From Sphingomonas sp. (GTDB lineage Bacteria; Pseudomonadota; Alphaproteobacteria; Sphingomonadales; Sphingomonadaceae): 64,000 bases of DNA. The notes beneath the pieces were generated by a model. That model had not been told where the DNA came from, searched no databases, and saw only the letters and a program-made list of their open reading frames with translations. A program made the translations under genes and the position numbers. The stretch lies in assembly GCA_021732445.1 (NCBI GenBank), contig JAKFUZ010000009.1, forward strand, positions 124,001-188,000, given 5' to 3'. This document shows positions 54,140-63,775 of the stretch, piece after piece (positions within the stretch are counted from its first letter, which is position 1; every line of letters starts with the position of its first letter).

Positions 54140-55429
54140 TCAGTCGGCGAACGGATCGCGCACGAGGATGGTGTCGTCGCGCTCGGGGCTGGTCGATACC
54201 AGCGCGACCGGGCAGCGGATGAGCTCTTCCACGCGCTTGATATATTTTATCGCCGCCGCCGGAAGGTCGGCCCAACTGCGCGCGCCAGCGGTTGATTCGC
54301 GCCAGCCCGGCAAGGTTTCATAAACCGGCTCGACATCTGCCTGGTCGGCGAAATGGGCAGGGAAATAGTCGATCCTCTCGCCGCGCAGCATATAGCCCGT
54401 GCAGATTTTGACCGCGTCAAACCCGTCAAGCACGTCGATTTTGGTGAGCGCAATGCCGGTGATCCCGCCGACCGCGGCCGATTGGCGCACCAGCACCGCA
54501 TCGAACCAGCCACAACGCCGTTTGCGCCCGGTGACCGTGCCGAATTCATGGCCGCGCGTGCCCAGCCGTTCACCGATATCGTCCACAAGCTCGGTCGGGA
54601 AGGGGCCTGAGCCGACCCTGGTCGTGTACGCCTTGGCAATGCCCAGCACGAAGCCGACAGCGGCCGGGCCCAGCCCTGATCCGCCGGCCGCCGTGCCCGC
54701 AATGGTGTTTGACGACGTCACGAACGGGTAGGTGCCATGGTCGATATCGAGCAGCACGCCCTGCGCGCCTTCAAACAAAATGCGTTTGCCGGCGGCGCGG
54801 GCCGCGTTCAGGTCTCGCCAGACCGGTCGGACAAACGGGGCGACGAACCCGGCAATGGCGGCCAGTTCCGCCACCAGCGCGGCCCGGTCGATCGGCGGCT
54901 CGCCAAAGCCGGTGCGCAAGGCGTCATGATGCGCGGTCAGCCGGTCGAGTTGCGGGCCCAGCGTGTCGAGATGGGCCAGGTCGCACACGCGGATGGCGCG
55001 CCGGCCGACCTTGTCTTCATATGCCGGGCCAATGCCGCGGCGGGTCGTACCGATTTTGCCCGCGCCCGACGCATCTTCGCGCAGCGCATCAAGGTCGCGG
55101 TGGAAGGGCAGGATGAGCGCGCAGTTGTCGGCGATCATCAGCGTCTCGGGCGTAATCGTCACGCCCTGCCCGCGCAGCTTTTCCACCTCGGCTTTCAGCG
55201 CCCACGGGTCAAGCACCACGCCATTGCCGATCACACTGGGCGTGCCGCGCACAATGCCCGAGGGGAGCAGCGACAGCTTGTACGTCGCGTTGCCGATGAC
55301 CAGCGTGTGCCCTGCATTGTGCCCACCCTGAAAGCGCACAACAATATCGGCCCGTTCCGCGAGCCAGTCGACGATCTTGCCTTTGCCTTCATCGCCCCAT
55401 TGGGCACCGATAACCGCTACATTGGCCAA
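54140..55429 (-). CDS. purA: adenylosuccinate synthetase
   Basis: Joins IMP and aspartate using GTP on the way to AMP. The 429-residue protein has [20 protein letters not shown] at the start, the catalytic His region [50 protein letters not shown] and the end with [20 protein letters not shown]. It is on the minus strand, convergent with aroC, and downstream of hisZ by 29 bases. Confidence 0.97.
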   Translation of the reverse strand: MANVAVIGAQWGDEGKGKIVDWLAERADIVVRFQGGHNAGHTLVIGNATYKLSLLPSGIVRGTPSVIGNGVVLDPWALKAEVEKLRGQGVTITPETLMIADNCALILPFHRDLDALREDASGAGKIGTTRRGIGPAYEDKVGRRAIRVCDLAHLDTLGPQLDRLTAHHDALRTGFGEPPIDRAALVAELAAIAGFVAPFVRPVWRDLNAARAAGKRILFEGAQGVLLDIDHGTYPFVTSSNTIAGTAAGGSGLGPAAVGFVLGIAKAYTTRVGSGPFPTELVDDIGERLGTRGHEFGTVTGRKRRCGWFDAVLVRQSAAVGGITGIALTKIDVLDGFDAVKICTGYMLRGERIDYFPAHFADQADVEPVYETLPGWRESTAGARSWADLPAAAIKYIKRVEELIRCPVALVSTSPERDDTILVRDPFAD

Positions 55430-55458
55430 AACTCACCAGCCTTTCAAAAAATCGGCGC

Positions 55459-56565
55459 TCAGGCCGGCTGGGGGCCGGACGATGTCAATATATGGGTGCA
55501 TATCTGCGCTGCCGCTGTGTCGTCCCCGGCGAGCTGGGCCACGGTTACCCAGCCGGCGGCGCGCATGGCGGCGGCGTGCGCGGCATCAGCATCCAGCGGC
55601 ACGAACAGCCGCCGCCGCGCAGCCGAGCTGCTCAGCCCGGGGACCACCGCGTCGAGATAAAGCGAAAAGCCGATTGCGGGCTCCTCACGGCCGTCATCAT
55701 GCACAATCGTGTAGCTGCCGCCCCGCCCGATTTCGCCGTGCACCCCGCGCGAAAAGATCGAAAAGCCAATCCAGCTCTGATATTCAAAGCCGTGCCGCTC
55801 AGTGGGGTCAAGCGTCATCGCGGTGCCGTCGCCCAGCGAGGTGGCAATCGCCGCCAGCCCGTCGAGGCGAGAGGCGAGCGCGCCGCCTGTGTCAAACGCG
55901 CGCAGCCGCGCGTGCGCCGCCGCAAACGGCCCGGCGGCCAGGATCAGCGGCAGATAGCGAGGGTCAATGGCTTCCACCCCGCCTGCGTCTTTGGCATCAA
56001 GCCGCGCCCGCAACAGGCCGACATCGCCGGCCGGCACCGCGAGCGGCCCGGCGGCCAGCGTGTCCACCAGGTCAGGCAGGGTAAAATCAATCGAAATCGG
56101 GCCAATGCCCGCCGCCGCGAGCGCTTCTGCGGCAATGGCGACCACTTCGCACGCCGCCGGCACGCTGTCGGCGCCGATCAGCTCGCAGCCGATTTGCCGG
56201 GTCTCGCGCTCGGGCGCGAGCTGGCCCGCGCTCAGCTTGAGCACGGGCCCGGCATAGGCCAATCGTACCGGGCGCGGGTGATGCGCCATGCGTGTCGCGG
56301 CGATCCGCCCCACTTGTGCGGTGATGTCGGGCCGAATGGCGAGCGTGCGCTGCGAGATCGGATCGACAAAGCGCACCGCATCTTGCGCGCGGGCCGATTT
56401 CAGCCGCCCGACCAGTCCGGCTTCAAACTCGGCGAGCGGCGGGTCGACGCGTTCATAGCCATGCGCAAAGGCCGCACCCAGAATCTGCTGCTCGACCCGT
56501 GCGGCGGCATCGGCATGGGGGGGCAGGGAATCGCGAAACCCTTCAGGAAGCATGGCGTTCGTCAT
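55459..56565 (-). CDS. hisZ: ATP phosphoribosyltransferase regulatory subunit HisZ
   Basis: A HisRS-like protein without tRNA-charging activity that is required by the short HisG (13301-13948) and confers histidine feedback. The 368-residue protein has MLPEGFRDSLPPHADAAARV, PLAEFE, AIRPDITAQVGRIAATRM and the class II-like GFEYQSWIGFSIF. The start at 56565 is the family Met; a TTG at 56604 is possible. It is located with purA rather than with hisG. Confidence 0.92.
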   Translation of the reverse strand: MTNAMLPEGFRDSLPPHADAAARVEQQILGAAFAHGYERVDPPLAEFEAGLVGRLKSARAQDAVRFVDPISQRTLAIRPDITAQVGRIAATRMAHHPRPVRLAYAGPVLKLSAGQLAPERETRQIGCELIGADSVPAACEVVAIAAEALAAAGIGPISIDFTLPDLVDTLAAGPLAVPAGDVGLLRARLDAKDAGGVEAIDPRYLPLILAAGPFAAAHARLRAFDTGGALASRLDGLAAIATSLGDGTAMTLDPTERHGFEYQSWIGFSIFSRGVHGEIGRGGSYTIVHDDGREEPAIGFSLYLDAVVPGLSSSAARRRLFVPLDADAAHAAAMRAAGWVTVAQLAGDDTAAAQICTHILTSSGPQPA

Positions 56566-56578
56566 GGCAGGCGCTGCG

Positions 56579-57190
56579 TTAGCCGTCTGTGCATGCGGTG
56601 ACAATCACCGACGAGCCTGCGGTGGCGGCGGCGCGCGCACCGCGAAAGCCTGCCTTGCCAAGGACGGCGAGTAGCCCGGCGACCTCTGCTCCCGAGCGGC
56701 TCACGGGGTTCGGGAGCCAGTCGGGCGGTCGGCTGCCATGCGCGCGCACCGCCAGCCAGAGTGCGCCGCCCGGCCTGAGCACCCGGGCAATTTCCCCAAG
56801 ATCAGCCTCCGGATCGGCCCAGAACTGCCAGCAGTGGAGCGCAAAGGCCGTGTCGAAATGCCGATCCGGCCAGGGTAGCGCGCTTGCCTCCCCCAGTTGC
56901 AGATCAACCCGGCCGGCCGCGATTTCCGGCGCATTTCGGCGGGAGGCCATTGCCAGCATCAGCGGCGACGGGTCGACCCCGGCCACCAGCCGCAGGTTCC
57001 GCCGGGCAATTTTCGCCACGAGCGCGCCGGTGCCGAACCCAAGTTCGAGACTGGCCGTGCCCGGCGGCGGCGCGGCAAGCGCGGTGATTTTTGCAACCAC
57101 GGCCGCGTTCATGCGCTCCATCAGCCAGCCGAAAACGCGCCCCGTGGCGCCGGCCGGCCGCATTGGCTGCGGGAGCGCGGCCGGGCTCAA
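56579..57190 (-). CDS. class I SAM-dependent methyltransferase
   Basis: A 203-residue Methyltransf_11-type protein. Motif I ASLELGFGTGALVAKIA, the acidic motif II LVAGVDPSPLMLAM, and the post-motif EIARVLRPGGALWLAVRA are clear. The substrate is unknown. It overlaps serA by four bases and lies between serA and hisZ. Confidence 0.88.
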   Translation of the reverse strand: MSPAALPQPMRPAGATGRVFGWLMERMNAAVVAKITALAAPPPGTASLELGFGTGALVAKIARRNLRLVAGVDPSPLMLAMASRRNAPEIAAGRVDLQLGEASALPWPDRHFDTAFALHCWQFWADPEADLGEIARVLRPGGALWLAVRAHGSRPPDWLPNPVSRSGAEVAGLLAVLGKAGFRGARAAATAGSSVIVTACTDG

Positions 57191-58764
57191 AAGTGCAGGC
57201 CCATCACGGTTTTCACGCCGGGCAGCACGCGCACGGCATCGAGCAGCGCGGGGCTCACGGCTTCGTCGAGCGACAGCAGCAATATGGCCTCGCCGCCCGC
57301 TTCGCGCCGGCCAAGGTGGAAGGTGCCGATGTTCACACCCGCTTCGCCAAGCGTCGTGCCCAGCCGCCCGATAAACCCCGGCGCATCGGCGTTCACCACA
57401 TACAGCATGTCGCCGGCAAGATCGGCCTCCACCTTGATGCCAAACAATTCGATCAGCCGGGGGGCGGCATCGCCAAACAACGTGCCGGCAACCGAGCGGT
57501 CGCCGGCCTCCGTTTTCACCGTCACGCGCACCATCGTGTGATAGTCGCCTTCACGATCATGCCGCACTTCGCGCACGTCCAGCCCTCGTTCCTTGGCAAG
57601 GAAAGGCGCGTTGACCATGTTCACGATGTCGGAATGCACACGCATCATGCCGGCGAGCACGGCCGACGTAATCGGCTTTTGGTTGAGCTGCGCTGCGGCG
57701 CCTTCAACCTCGACCGAAATGCCGGAAAGGGCGCCATGGGCGAGCTGGCCAATCAGCGAGCCGAGCTTTTCCGCAAGCGCCATATAGGGCTTTAGCTTGG
57801 GCGCTTCTTCGGCTGAAAGCGACGGCACGTTCAGCGCATTGGTAACGCCACCGGTGACCAGATAATCGGCCATTTGCTCGGCCACTTGCAACGCGACATT
57901 GACCTGCGCCTCGGTGGTGGACGCCCCCAGATGCGGCGTCGAGACAAAGCCCGGCGTGCCGAACAGCGGCGATTCCTTAGCCGGTTCGACTGCAAATACA
58001 TCGAGCGCGGCGCCCCCGATATGCCCCGAATCGAGCCCGGCTTTCAGCGCGGCCTCGTCGATCAGCCCGCCGCGCGCGCAATTGATGATGCGCACGCCTT
58101 TTTTTGTTTTGCCAAGCGCTTCTGCTGACAGGATATTGCGCGTCTGGTCGGTAAGCGGTGTGTGGAGCGTGATGAAGTCGGCCCGCATCAGCAGATCGTC
58201 CAGCGCAACCTTTTCCACGCCCATTTCAACCGCGCGCTCGGGCGTGAGAAACGGATCATAGGCGACGACCTTCATTTTGAGGCCAAGCGCCCGGTCTGCC
58301 ACGATCGAGCCGATATTGCCGGCGCCGATCAGCCCGAGCGTCTTGGACGTCAGCTCCACCCCCATGAAGCGGTTCTTTTCCCATTTGCCGGCCTGGGTGG
58401 AAGCGTCTGCCTCGGGCAGTTGGCGGGCGAGCGCGAACATGAGCGCAATGGCGTGTTCGGCGGTGGTGATGGAGTTGCCGAACGGGGTGTTCATCACCAC
58501 CACACCCTTGGCCGAGGCGGCAGGAATATCGACATTGTCAACGCCAATGCCGGCCCGACCGATGACTTTCAAATTGGTCGCGGCGTCGAGAATATCTTTG
58601 GTGACTTTCGTCGAGGAACGGATGGCTAGTCCGTCATATTGGCCAATAATCGCTTTTAGTTCGTCCGGTGTCTTGCCGGTGATTTCATCAACTTCCACGC
58701 CGCGCGCGCGGAAAATGGCAGCGGCATTGGGGTCCATCTTGTCGGAAATGAGCACTTTGGCCAT
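57187..58764 (-). CDS. serA: D-3-phosphoglycerate dehydrogenase
   Basis: First step of serine synthesis from 3-phosphoglycerate. The 525-residue long form has the catalytic and NAD-binding domains (GRAGIGVDNVDIPAASAKGV; LIGAGNIGSIVADRALGLKM; TPHLGASTTEAQVNVALQVA), an intervening domain and a C-terminal ACT domain with NADAPGFIGRLGTTLGEAGV NIGTFHLGR. The start is set at 58764 because the frame further upstream runs through serC in another phase. serC lies upstream in the same direction. Confidence 0.97.
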   Translation of the reverse strand: MAKVLISDKMDPNAAAIFRARGVEVDEITGKTPDELKAIIGQYDGLAIRSSTKVTKDILDAATNLKVIGRAGIGVDNVDIPAASAKGVVVMNTPFGNSITTAEHAIALMFALARQLPEADASTQAGKWEKNRFMGVELTSKTLGLIGAGNIGSIVADRALGLKMKVVAYDPFLTPERAVEMGVEKVALDDLLMRADFITLHTPLTDQTRNILSAEALGKTKKGVRIINCARGGLIDEAALKAGLDSGHIGGAALDVFAVEPAKESPLFGTPGFVSTPHLGASTTEAQVNVALQVAEQMADYLVTGGVTNALNVPSLSAEEAPKLKPYMALAEKLGSLIGQLAHGALSGISVEVEGAAAQLNQKPITSAVLAGMMRVHSDIVNMVNAPFLAKERGLDVREVRHDREGDYHTMVRVTVKTEAGDRSVAGTLFGDAAPRLIELFGIKVEADLAGDMLYVVNADAPGFIGRLGTTLGEAGVNIGTFHLGRREAGGEAILLLSLDEAVSPALLDAVRVLPGVKTVMGLHF

Positions 58765-58807
58765 GGCGGTATCGCTTTCAAGAAAATTTTGCAGAAATTG
58801 GCGGAGA

Positions 58808-59965
58808 TTAGCCGGCGCGCGCCGTCGCATAAGCCCAGTCGAGCCATGGCCCCAGCGCCACGATGTCGGCGGTGTCGACGGTTGCGCCGCACCAGATGCG
58901 CAGCCCGGGCGGCGCGTCGCGATAGCCCGCCACGTCGAACGCGGCGCCCTCACTTTCCAGCAGGCCCGCCATTTTCTTGATGAGCGCTTCATCGGCGCCC
59001 GCCACTGTCAGGCAAATGCTGGTTTTGGAGCGGGTGGCCGCGTCGGGCGCCAGGTGGCCAAGCCAGTCGCGCGCATCGACAATGGCGTCGAGCGCGGCCG
59101 CGTTGGCATCCGACCGGGCAATCAGCCCGGTAAGCCCGCCCAGCCCATCGGCCCATTCAAGCGCGAAAATTGCGTCCTCCACGGCCAGCATGGACGGCGT
59201 GTTGATCGTTTCGCCCTTGAACACACCCTCTGCGAGCTTTCCCTTCGACACCAGCCGGAACAGCTTGGGGAGCGGCCAGGCAGGCGTATAGCTTTCAAGC
59301 CGTTCCACCGCGCGGGGGCCAAGGATGAGGATGCCGTGCGCGCCTTCGCCGCCCAGCACTTTTTGCCATGAAAAAGTCGTTACATCGAGCTTTTCCCACG
59401 GCAAGTCATAGGCGAACACCGCGCTGGTCGCATCGGCAAAGCTCAGCCCCTCGCGGGTGTCGGCAATCCAGTCACCGCCCGGCACGCGCACGCCAGAGGT
59501 GGTGCCGTTCCAGGTGAACAGAACGTCATTGGACCAGTTCACCGCTGCCAGATCGGGCAATTGCCCATAATCGGCGCGCAGCACGACAGGGTCGAGCTTC
59601 AACTGCTTGACCGCATCCGTCACCCAGCCCTCGCCGAAGCTTTCCCAGGCAAGCGTCGTTACGCCGCGCGCGCCCAGCATCGTCCACATCGCCATTTCAA
59701 ACGCGCCCGTGTCAGACCCCGGGACGATGCCAATGCGGTGGGTGTCCGGCACCCCAAGCACGCGGCGGGTGAGGTCAATCGCATGGGCGAGCCGCGCCTT
59801 GCCGATCTTGGAGCGGTGCGAGCGGCCCAGCGACGCGGTGGCGAGTTTGGCGGCGCTCCAGCCCGGCGGCTTGGCGCACGGGCCCGATGAAAAAAACGGG
59901 CGCGCTGGTTTGGTCTGGGGTTTGGCGGGCGCAATGGGCGCGCCGGTATCGGTCGTGTCAGTCAT
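58808..59965 (-). CDS. serC: phosphoserine aminotransferase
   Basis: PLP enzyme that makes phosphoserine from phosphohydroxypyruvate. The 385-residue protein has [71 protein letters not shown] and the PLP-binding Lys in [14 protein letters not shown]. This is the type found in alphaproteobacteria and archaea. The upstream DNA contains a hairpin that hides the ribosome-binding site. The next gene downstream is serA. Confidence 0.95.
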   Translation of the reverse strand: MTDTTDTGAPIAPAKPQTKPARPFFSSGPCAKPPGWSAAKLATASLGRSHRSKIGKARLAHAIDLTRRVLGVPDTHRIGIVPGSDTGAFEMAMWTMLGARGVTTLAWESFGEGWVTDAVKQLKLDPVVLRADYGQLPDLAAVNWSNDVLFTWNGTTSGVRVPGGDWIADTREGLSFADATSAVFAYDLPWEKLDVTTFSWQKVLGGEGAHGILILGPRAVERLESYTPAWPLPKLFRLVSKGKLAEGVFKGETINTPSMLAVEDAIFALEWADGLGGLTGLIARSDANAAALDAIVDARDWLGHLAPDAATRSKTSICLTVAGADEALIKKMAGLLESEGAAFDVAGYRDAPPGLRIWCGATVDTADIVALGPWLDWAYATARAG

Positions 59966-60055
59966 GTCAGTCTCTCCTTGCAGAGAGCACGCGCGGCGTT
60001 GGGACCGCGTGGCCCGTCCGCCGCCGTATAGACGCGCACGCTCAAGTCAAGGCGG
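59966..60055 (-). ncRNA. candidate serC leader RNA
   Basis: On the minus strand, CTCTC-TGCAAG-GAGAG forms a hairpin that takes up the AGGAG ribosome-binding site immediately before the serC ATG. Upstream of it CACGCGG can pair with CCGCGCGTG (one bulge). A conserved 'serC' RNA motif upstream of serC in alphaproteobacteria has been described; this looks compatible but I could not align it. Confidence 0.45.
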
Positions 60056-60172
60056 ATTGACTCCGTCCGGGGTCAGCGGGACGCGCCTGACCGCGTCGGA
60101 CGCGCGGTGCGTCAGTTGTTGCTTGATGGCGGCGCGCGAAACCCGCATCAGGCAAGCATGACAGGAGGCGCC

Positions 60173-61402
60173 ATGCCGTATTTCGATACCGTCATCGTGG
60201 GCGCCGGCCATGGCGGCGCGCAGGCCGCGATCGCGCTTCGTCAGTTTGGCCACACCGGCACGATAGCGCTGGTGGGGGACGAGCCGGAGCTGCCCTATGA
60301 GCGACCGCCGCTTTCCAAGGAATATCTGGCTGGCGAGCGGCCGTTTGAGCGGCTGCTGATCCGCCCGCCTGTCTTTTGGGCCGAGCGCGACATAACGATG
60401 CTGCGCGGTCAGCGCGTGACGTTGATTGACCCCGCAGGCCATGTCGCGGCAACCGACCGCGACCTGAAGCTGGGCTATGGCAAGCTCATCTGGGCAGCCG
60501 GCGGCGCGGCGCGGCGGCTTGGCTGCCCTGGGCACGATGCCGCCGGCGTGCACTATGTGAGGTCGCGTGCCGATGTCGATCGGATGATTGGCGAGTTGCC
60601 CGCTGTTGAGCGGGTCGTCGTTGTGGGCGGCGGGTATATCGGGCTGGAGGCGGCTGCGGTCCTCTCAAAACTTGGCAAGCAGATCACCATTGTCGAAGCG
60701 GTTGACCGGGTGTTGGCGCGGGTCGCGGGCGAGGCCTTGTCGCGCTTTTTCGAGGCCGAGCACCGGGCGCACGGCGTTGACTTTCGGCTCGGCGCGACGG
60801 TGGAGGCGATTGACGTCGCCAGCGGCCGGGTCACCGGCGTCCGGCTTGGTTGCGGCAGGCTATTGCCCGCCGACATGGTGGTCGTGGGGATCGGCATAAT
60901 ACCCGCCGTTGACGCGCTGAAGGCCGCCGGCGCGGCTGGTGATAACGGTGTGCTGGTCGATGCCGCGTGCCGAACGACGCTGCCCGACATTTTTGCCATC
61001 GGCGATTGTGCCGCGCACGCCAATGATTTTGCCGGCGGGCGCGTTATCAGGCTGGAATCGGTACAGAACGCCAATGACCAGGCGAGCATCGCTGCCAAAT
61101 CGGTGCTCGGGCAGGTTGCGACCTATTCGGCGCTACCGTGGTTCTGGTCGAACCAATATGACTTGAAGTTGCAAACGGCCGGGCTTTCGGCGGGCTATGA
61201 CCAGGCGATTACGCGGGGCAGCATTGCCACGCGCAGCTTTTCGATAATTTATCTGCGCAGCGGCACGGTGATCGCGCTCGACTGTGTCAATGCGGTGAAG
61301 GATTATGTGGCGGGCCGAACGCTCGTTACCCAGCGCTGTCGCGCAGACGCCAACCTGCTCGCCGACCCCGCGATACCGCTCAAGGCCATGATTGCTCCCT
61401 AG
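60173..61402 (+). CDS. FAD-dependent pyridine nucleotide-disulphide oxidoreductase, ferredoxin-reductase type
   Basis: A 409-residue flavoprotein with an FAD-binding GAGHGGAQAAIALRQFG, ELPYERPPLSKEYLAG, NAD-binding VVVGGGYIGLEAA, and the second FAD motif FAIGDCAAH. This layout is that of rubredoxin or ferredoxin reductases feeding P450 or dioxygenase systems. AGGAGG precedes 60173. No ferredoxin, P450 or dioxygenase gene is adjacent, so the partner is unknown. Confidence 0.92.
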   Translation: MPYFDTVIVGAGHGGAQAAIALRQFGHTGTIALVGDEPELPYERPPLSKEYLAGERPFERLLIRPPVFWAERDITMLRGQRVTLIDPAGHVAATDRDLKLGYGKLIWAAGGAARRLGCPGHDAAGVHYVRSRADVDRMIGELPAVERVVVVGGGYIGLEAAAVLSKLGKQITIVEAVDRVLARVAGEALSRFFEAEHRAHGVDFRLGATVEAIDVASGRVTGVRLGCGRLLPADMVVVGIGIIPAVDALKAAGAAGDNGVLVDAACRTTLPDIFAIGDCAAHANDFAGGRVIRLESVQNANDQASIAAKSVLGQVATYSALPWFWSNQYDLKLQTAGLSAGYDQAITRGSIATRSFSIIYLRSGTVIALDCVNAVKDYVAGRTLVTQRCRADANLLADPAIPLKAMIAP

Positions 61403-62115
61403 TGCGTCGCGCTTTTTTCATCGTGGGCGGTGCGTGGTGCGCTACCGTTCGGCGCCTTGCGGCCGCCCTCCCAGCGTTTGTGCTGCTCGCGGGCTGTCTT
61501 GCCGGCGGCAATGACCGTCCTCCGCCGCCACGGCAGGACGCTGGCCGACCGTTCGGCTACCGCGCGCCGCCCTCGGCTCAGACCCGAGCGTGCCTTGGTG
61601 ATCTGTCGCGCGACGGCATACGCTATTCGCCAGTGCCGGACCAGAATTTTGGCGGCGGCTGCGCGATTGCCGGCGCGGTCTCGCTGCTCGATATCGGGGT
61701 GCCCGTGACGGGGCTGGGCGCCATGCGATGCGGCCTTGCGAGGGCCTTTGGCGGATGGGTGCGCTATGCGGTGGCGCCAGCCGCCTATCAAATTCTTGGC
61801 AGCAATCTGGTGCGGGTGGAAACCTATGGCACTTATGCCTGCCGGGCGGTAATCGGCAACGCCGCGGCCGCCAACCGGCTGTCGGGTCACGCCGTTGCCA
61901 ATGCGGTCGATGTCGCCGCCTTCGTGCTCGCCGACGGGCGGCGCGTGACGGTCGCACGTGACTGGCGCTCAGCCTCAGAGCAGATGCGGGCGTTCTGGCG
62001 GGCGATCCATGCCTCGGCCTGCAAGCGCTTTGGCACCGTGCTCAGCCCCGATTACAACCCCGCTCACCGCGATCATTTGCATCTTGAAGACGACGCTGCC
62101 GGTTTTTGCCGGTGA
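61402..62115 (+). CDS. extensin-like lipoprotein
   Basis: A 237-residue protein with a lipoprotein-like signal (FVLLAGC), then the extensin-like C-terminal domain (pfam06904-type): GCAIAGAVSLL, the VETYGTYACRAV and HAVANAVDVAAFVLADGRRV segments and HRDHLHLEDD, which resembles LAS-peptidase His motifs. Probably an outer-membrane or periplasmic cell-envelope protein. It begins with GTG overlapping the previous stop. Confidence 0.85.
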   Translation: MRRAFFIVGGAWCATVRRLAAALPAFVLLAGCLAGGNDRPPPPRQDAGRPFGYRAPPSAQTRACLGDLSRDGIRYSPVPDQNFGGGCAIAGAVSLLDIGVPVTGLGAMRCGLARAFGGWVRYAVAPAAYQILGSNLVRVETYGTYACRAVIGNAAAANRLSGHAVANAVDVAAFVLADGRRVTVARDWRSASEQMRAFWRAIHASACKRFGTVLSPDYNPAHRDHLHLEDDAAGFCR

Positions 62116-62160
62116 TGCGGGGCCTTCTGCCCGGGCCGTTTTTGGGCTAGCTATGGGTGC

Positions 62161-63057
62161 ATGACAGACCCAAAAGTGCCCGATCGGGTATTCGCCCGCG
62201 CGGCTGACGACGCGCAAACCGCAAAGGCGCAGCTCAGCACACCGCAAACGGAAGATCCTGCCTATCGGCTGGCCTTTCAGGATATGGATTTCCTGCTGCG
62301 GGAAGATTTGCGGCCTGTGCGCTTTCAGCTCGAACTGTTGAAGCCGGCGCTGGTTCTTGAAGAGGCGAACATCGCCTCGACCTTTGTTTTTTATGGCTCG
62401 GCGCGCATTCCTGAGCCTGAAAAGGCGCAAAGCCTGCTGGCGGCCGCGACCGACGACTCGTCCCGCCGCATCGCGCAGAGCCTGGTCGCCAAATCAAAAT
62501 ATTATGACGTTGCGCGCGACCTTGCCAGGCTGGCGTCCGCCTGCCCGACCGATGAGGCGGGGCGGCGGCAATTTGTCGTCTGTTCAGGCGGCGGCCCGTC
62601 GATCATGGAAGCGGCGAACCGCGGCGCAACCGATGTCGGCGCCGAATCCATCGGCCTTAACATCGTGCTGCCGCATGAACAGGCGCCCAATGTTTATGTC
62701 ACGCCGCGCCTGAGCCTCCAATTTCACTATTTTGCGCTTCGCAAGATGCATTTCCTGCTCCATGCCCGCGCGCTCGCGGCTTTTCCCGGCGGCTATGGCA
62801 CGTTTGACGAGTTGTTCGAGCTGCTGTGCCTCATCCAGACCGGCAAGATCGAGCCGATTCCGGTGCTGCTGTTCGGGCGCGATTTCTGGACGCGGGTGGT
62901 GAATTTCGAGGCGTTGGTTGAAGAAGGCGTCGTTTCACAGCGGGATCTCGACATTTTCACCTTTGTCGAGACGGCGGACGAGGCATGGGCATATGTCCGC
63001 AATTTTTATAGCGGGCAGGTGGGGCCGGACGGCCGGGCGCTCGGCCCGATCTGCTGA
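62161..63057 (+). CDS. LOG-family protein
   Basis: A 298-residue protein with the LOG (lysine decarboxylase-like) motif pair VCSGGGPSIMEAANRGATDV and AFPGGYGTFDELFELLCLIQ. Relatives split cytokinin ribotides (phosphoribohydrolase) or process purine nucleotides. The N-terminal 80 residues form an extra region typical of the longer bacterial subgroup. It starts 45 bases after the extensin-like gene and converges with the cytochrome gene. Confidence 0.92.
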   Translation: MTDPKVPDRVFARAADDAQTAKAQLSTPQTEDPAYRLAFQDMDFLLREDLRPVRFQLELLKPALVLEEANIASTFVFYGSARIPEPEKAQSLLAAATDDSSRRIAQSLVAKSKYYDVARDLARLASACPTDEAGRRQFVVCSGGGPSIMEAANRGATDVGAESIGLNIVLPHEQAPNVYVTPRLSLQFHYFALRKMHFLLHARALAAFPGGYGTFDELFELLCLIQTGKIEPIPVLLFGRDFWTRVVNFEALVEEGVVSQRDLDIFTFVETADEAWAYVRNFYSGQVGPDGRALGPIC

Positions 63058-63061
63058 ACGC

Positions 63062-63664
63062 CTATTTGGCGGGCGTTGCCGGGGCGGCGGCATCGCCTTC
63101 TGCCGCAGTGTCGCCGTCAGCCGCTGCGGCGGCGGCCGGAATCGGCAGGCCGGAGCCTTGCGCGTTGAGATAGGCGATCACATTGGCGCGGTCTTCGGCA
63201 TCGGCCAGCCCGGCAAAGGTCATCTTCGTGCCTTCAGCAAATTTGCGGGGGCTTTTCAGCCACTCGTTCAAATTCTCGAACGTCCAGCTCTGGCCCGCGC
63301 CCTTGGTCTTGAGCGCGTCGGAAAAGGCATAGCCGCCCTTGCCCGCCGCGATAGGTTCTCCTGCGGTTGCCCACAGATTGGGGCCAATGCCATTGGCGCC
63401 GCCCTGGGCGATGGTGTGACAGGCCGCGCATTTCTTGAACACTTCTGCCCCCTTGTCGGGCACGGCCGCCGCCATCATTTCCATGATCGGCTTGTCGGCC
63501 TCGGGCGCGGCGCCTTCGCTCGCTTCCTCAACGCCTTCAATGGCATAACCCATTTTCTCCGGCCGTTCGGCTTTGAAGAAATTGCCGCTCACAATCGAAA
63601 GGCCAAGCGCGGTGCCGGCCGCTGCCAGCACCCAGCCCGCGATCATGTTCGTCCGAATGTCCAT
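63062..63664 (-). CDS. membrane-anchored cytochrome c
   Basis: A 200-residue class I cytochrome c with one CAACH haem-binding site (KKCAACHTIAQGG), an axial Met expected in GTKMTFAG, and an N-terminal membrane anchor (MIAGWVLAAAGTALGLSIVS). It resembles the cytochrome c552/CycM class that feeds terminal oxidases. The C-terminus is an Ala/Asp-rich tail. The start at 63664 is the Met before the anchor; the open frame further upstream is unlikely to be coding. ccmA/ccmB in this window serve such proteins. Confidence 0.93.
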   Translation of the reverse strand: MDIRTNMIAGWVLAAAGTALGLSIVSGNFFKAERPEKMGYAIEGVEEASEGAAPEADKPIMEMMAAAVPDKGAEVFKKCAACHTIAQGGANGIGPNLWATAGEPIAAGKGGYAFSDALKTKGAGQSWTFENLNEWLKSPRKFAEGTKMTFAGLADAEDRANVIAYLNAQGSGLPIPAAAAAADGDTAAEGDAAAPATPAK

Positions 63665-63775
63665 CGTGATTATGTACCTCAGTGTGCAAAGTGTCCCGGC
63701 TCCTTTAGTTTCGCATCCGCTGCATCGCAAGCCACGCTTGTGCATTGCGGTACACATGCGTAAGCGCGCGGGCCG

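Noticed and set aside
58765..58992. Upstream extension of serA into serC
   Set aside because: Family homology starts at the Met at 58764; the extension reads the end of serC in a different phase.
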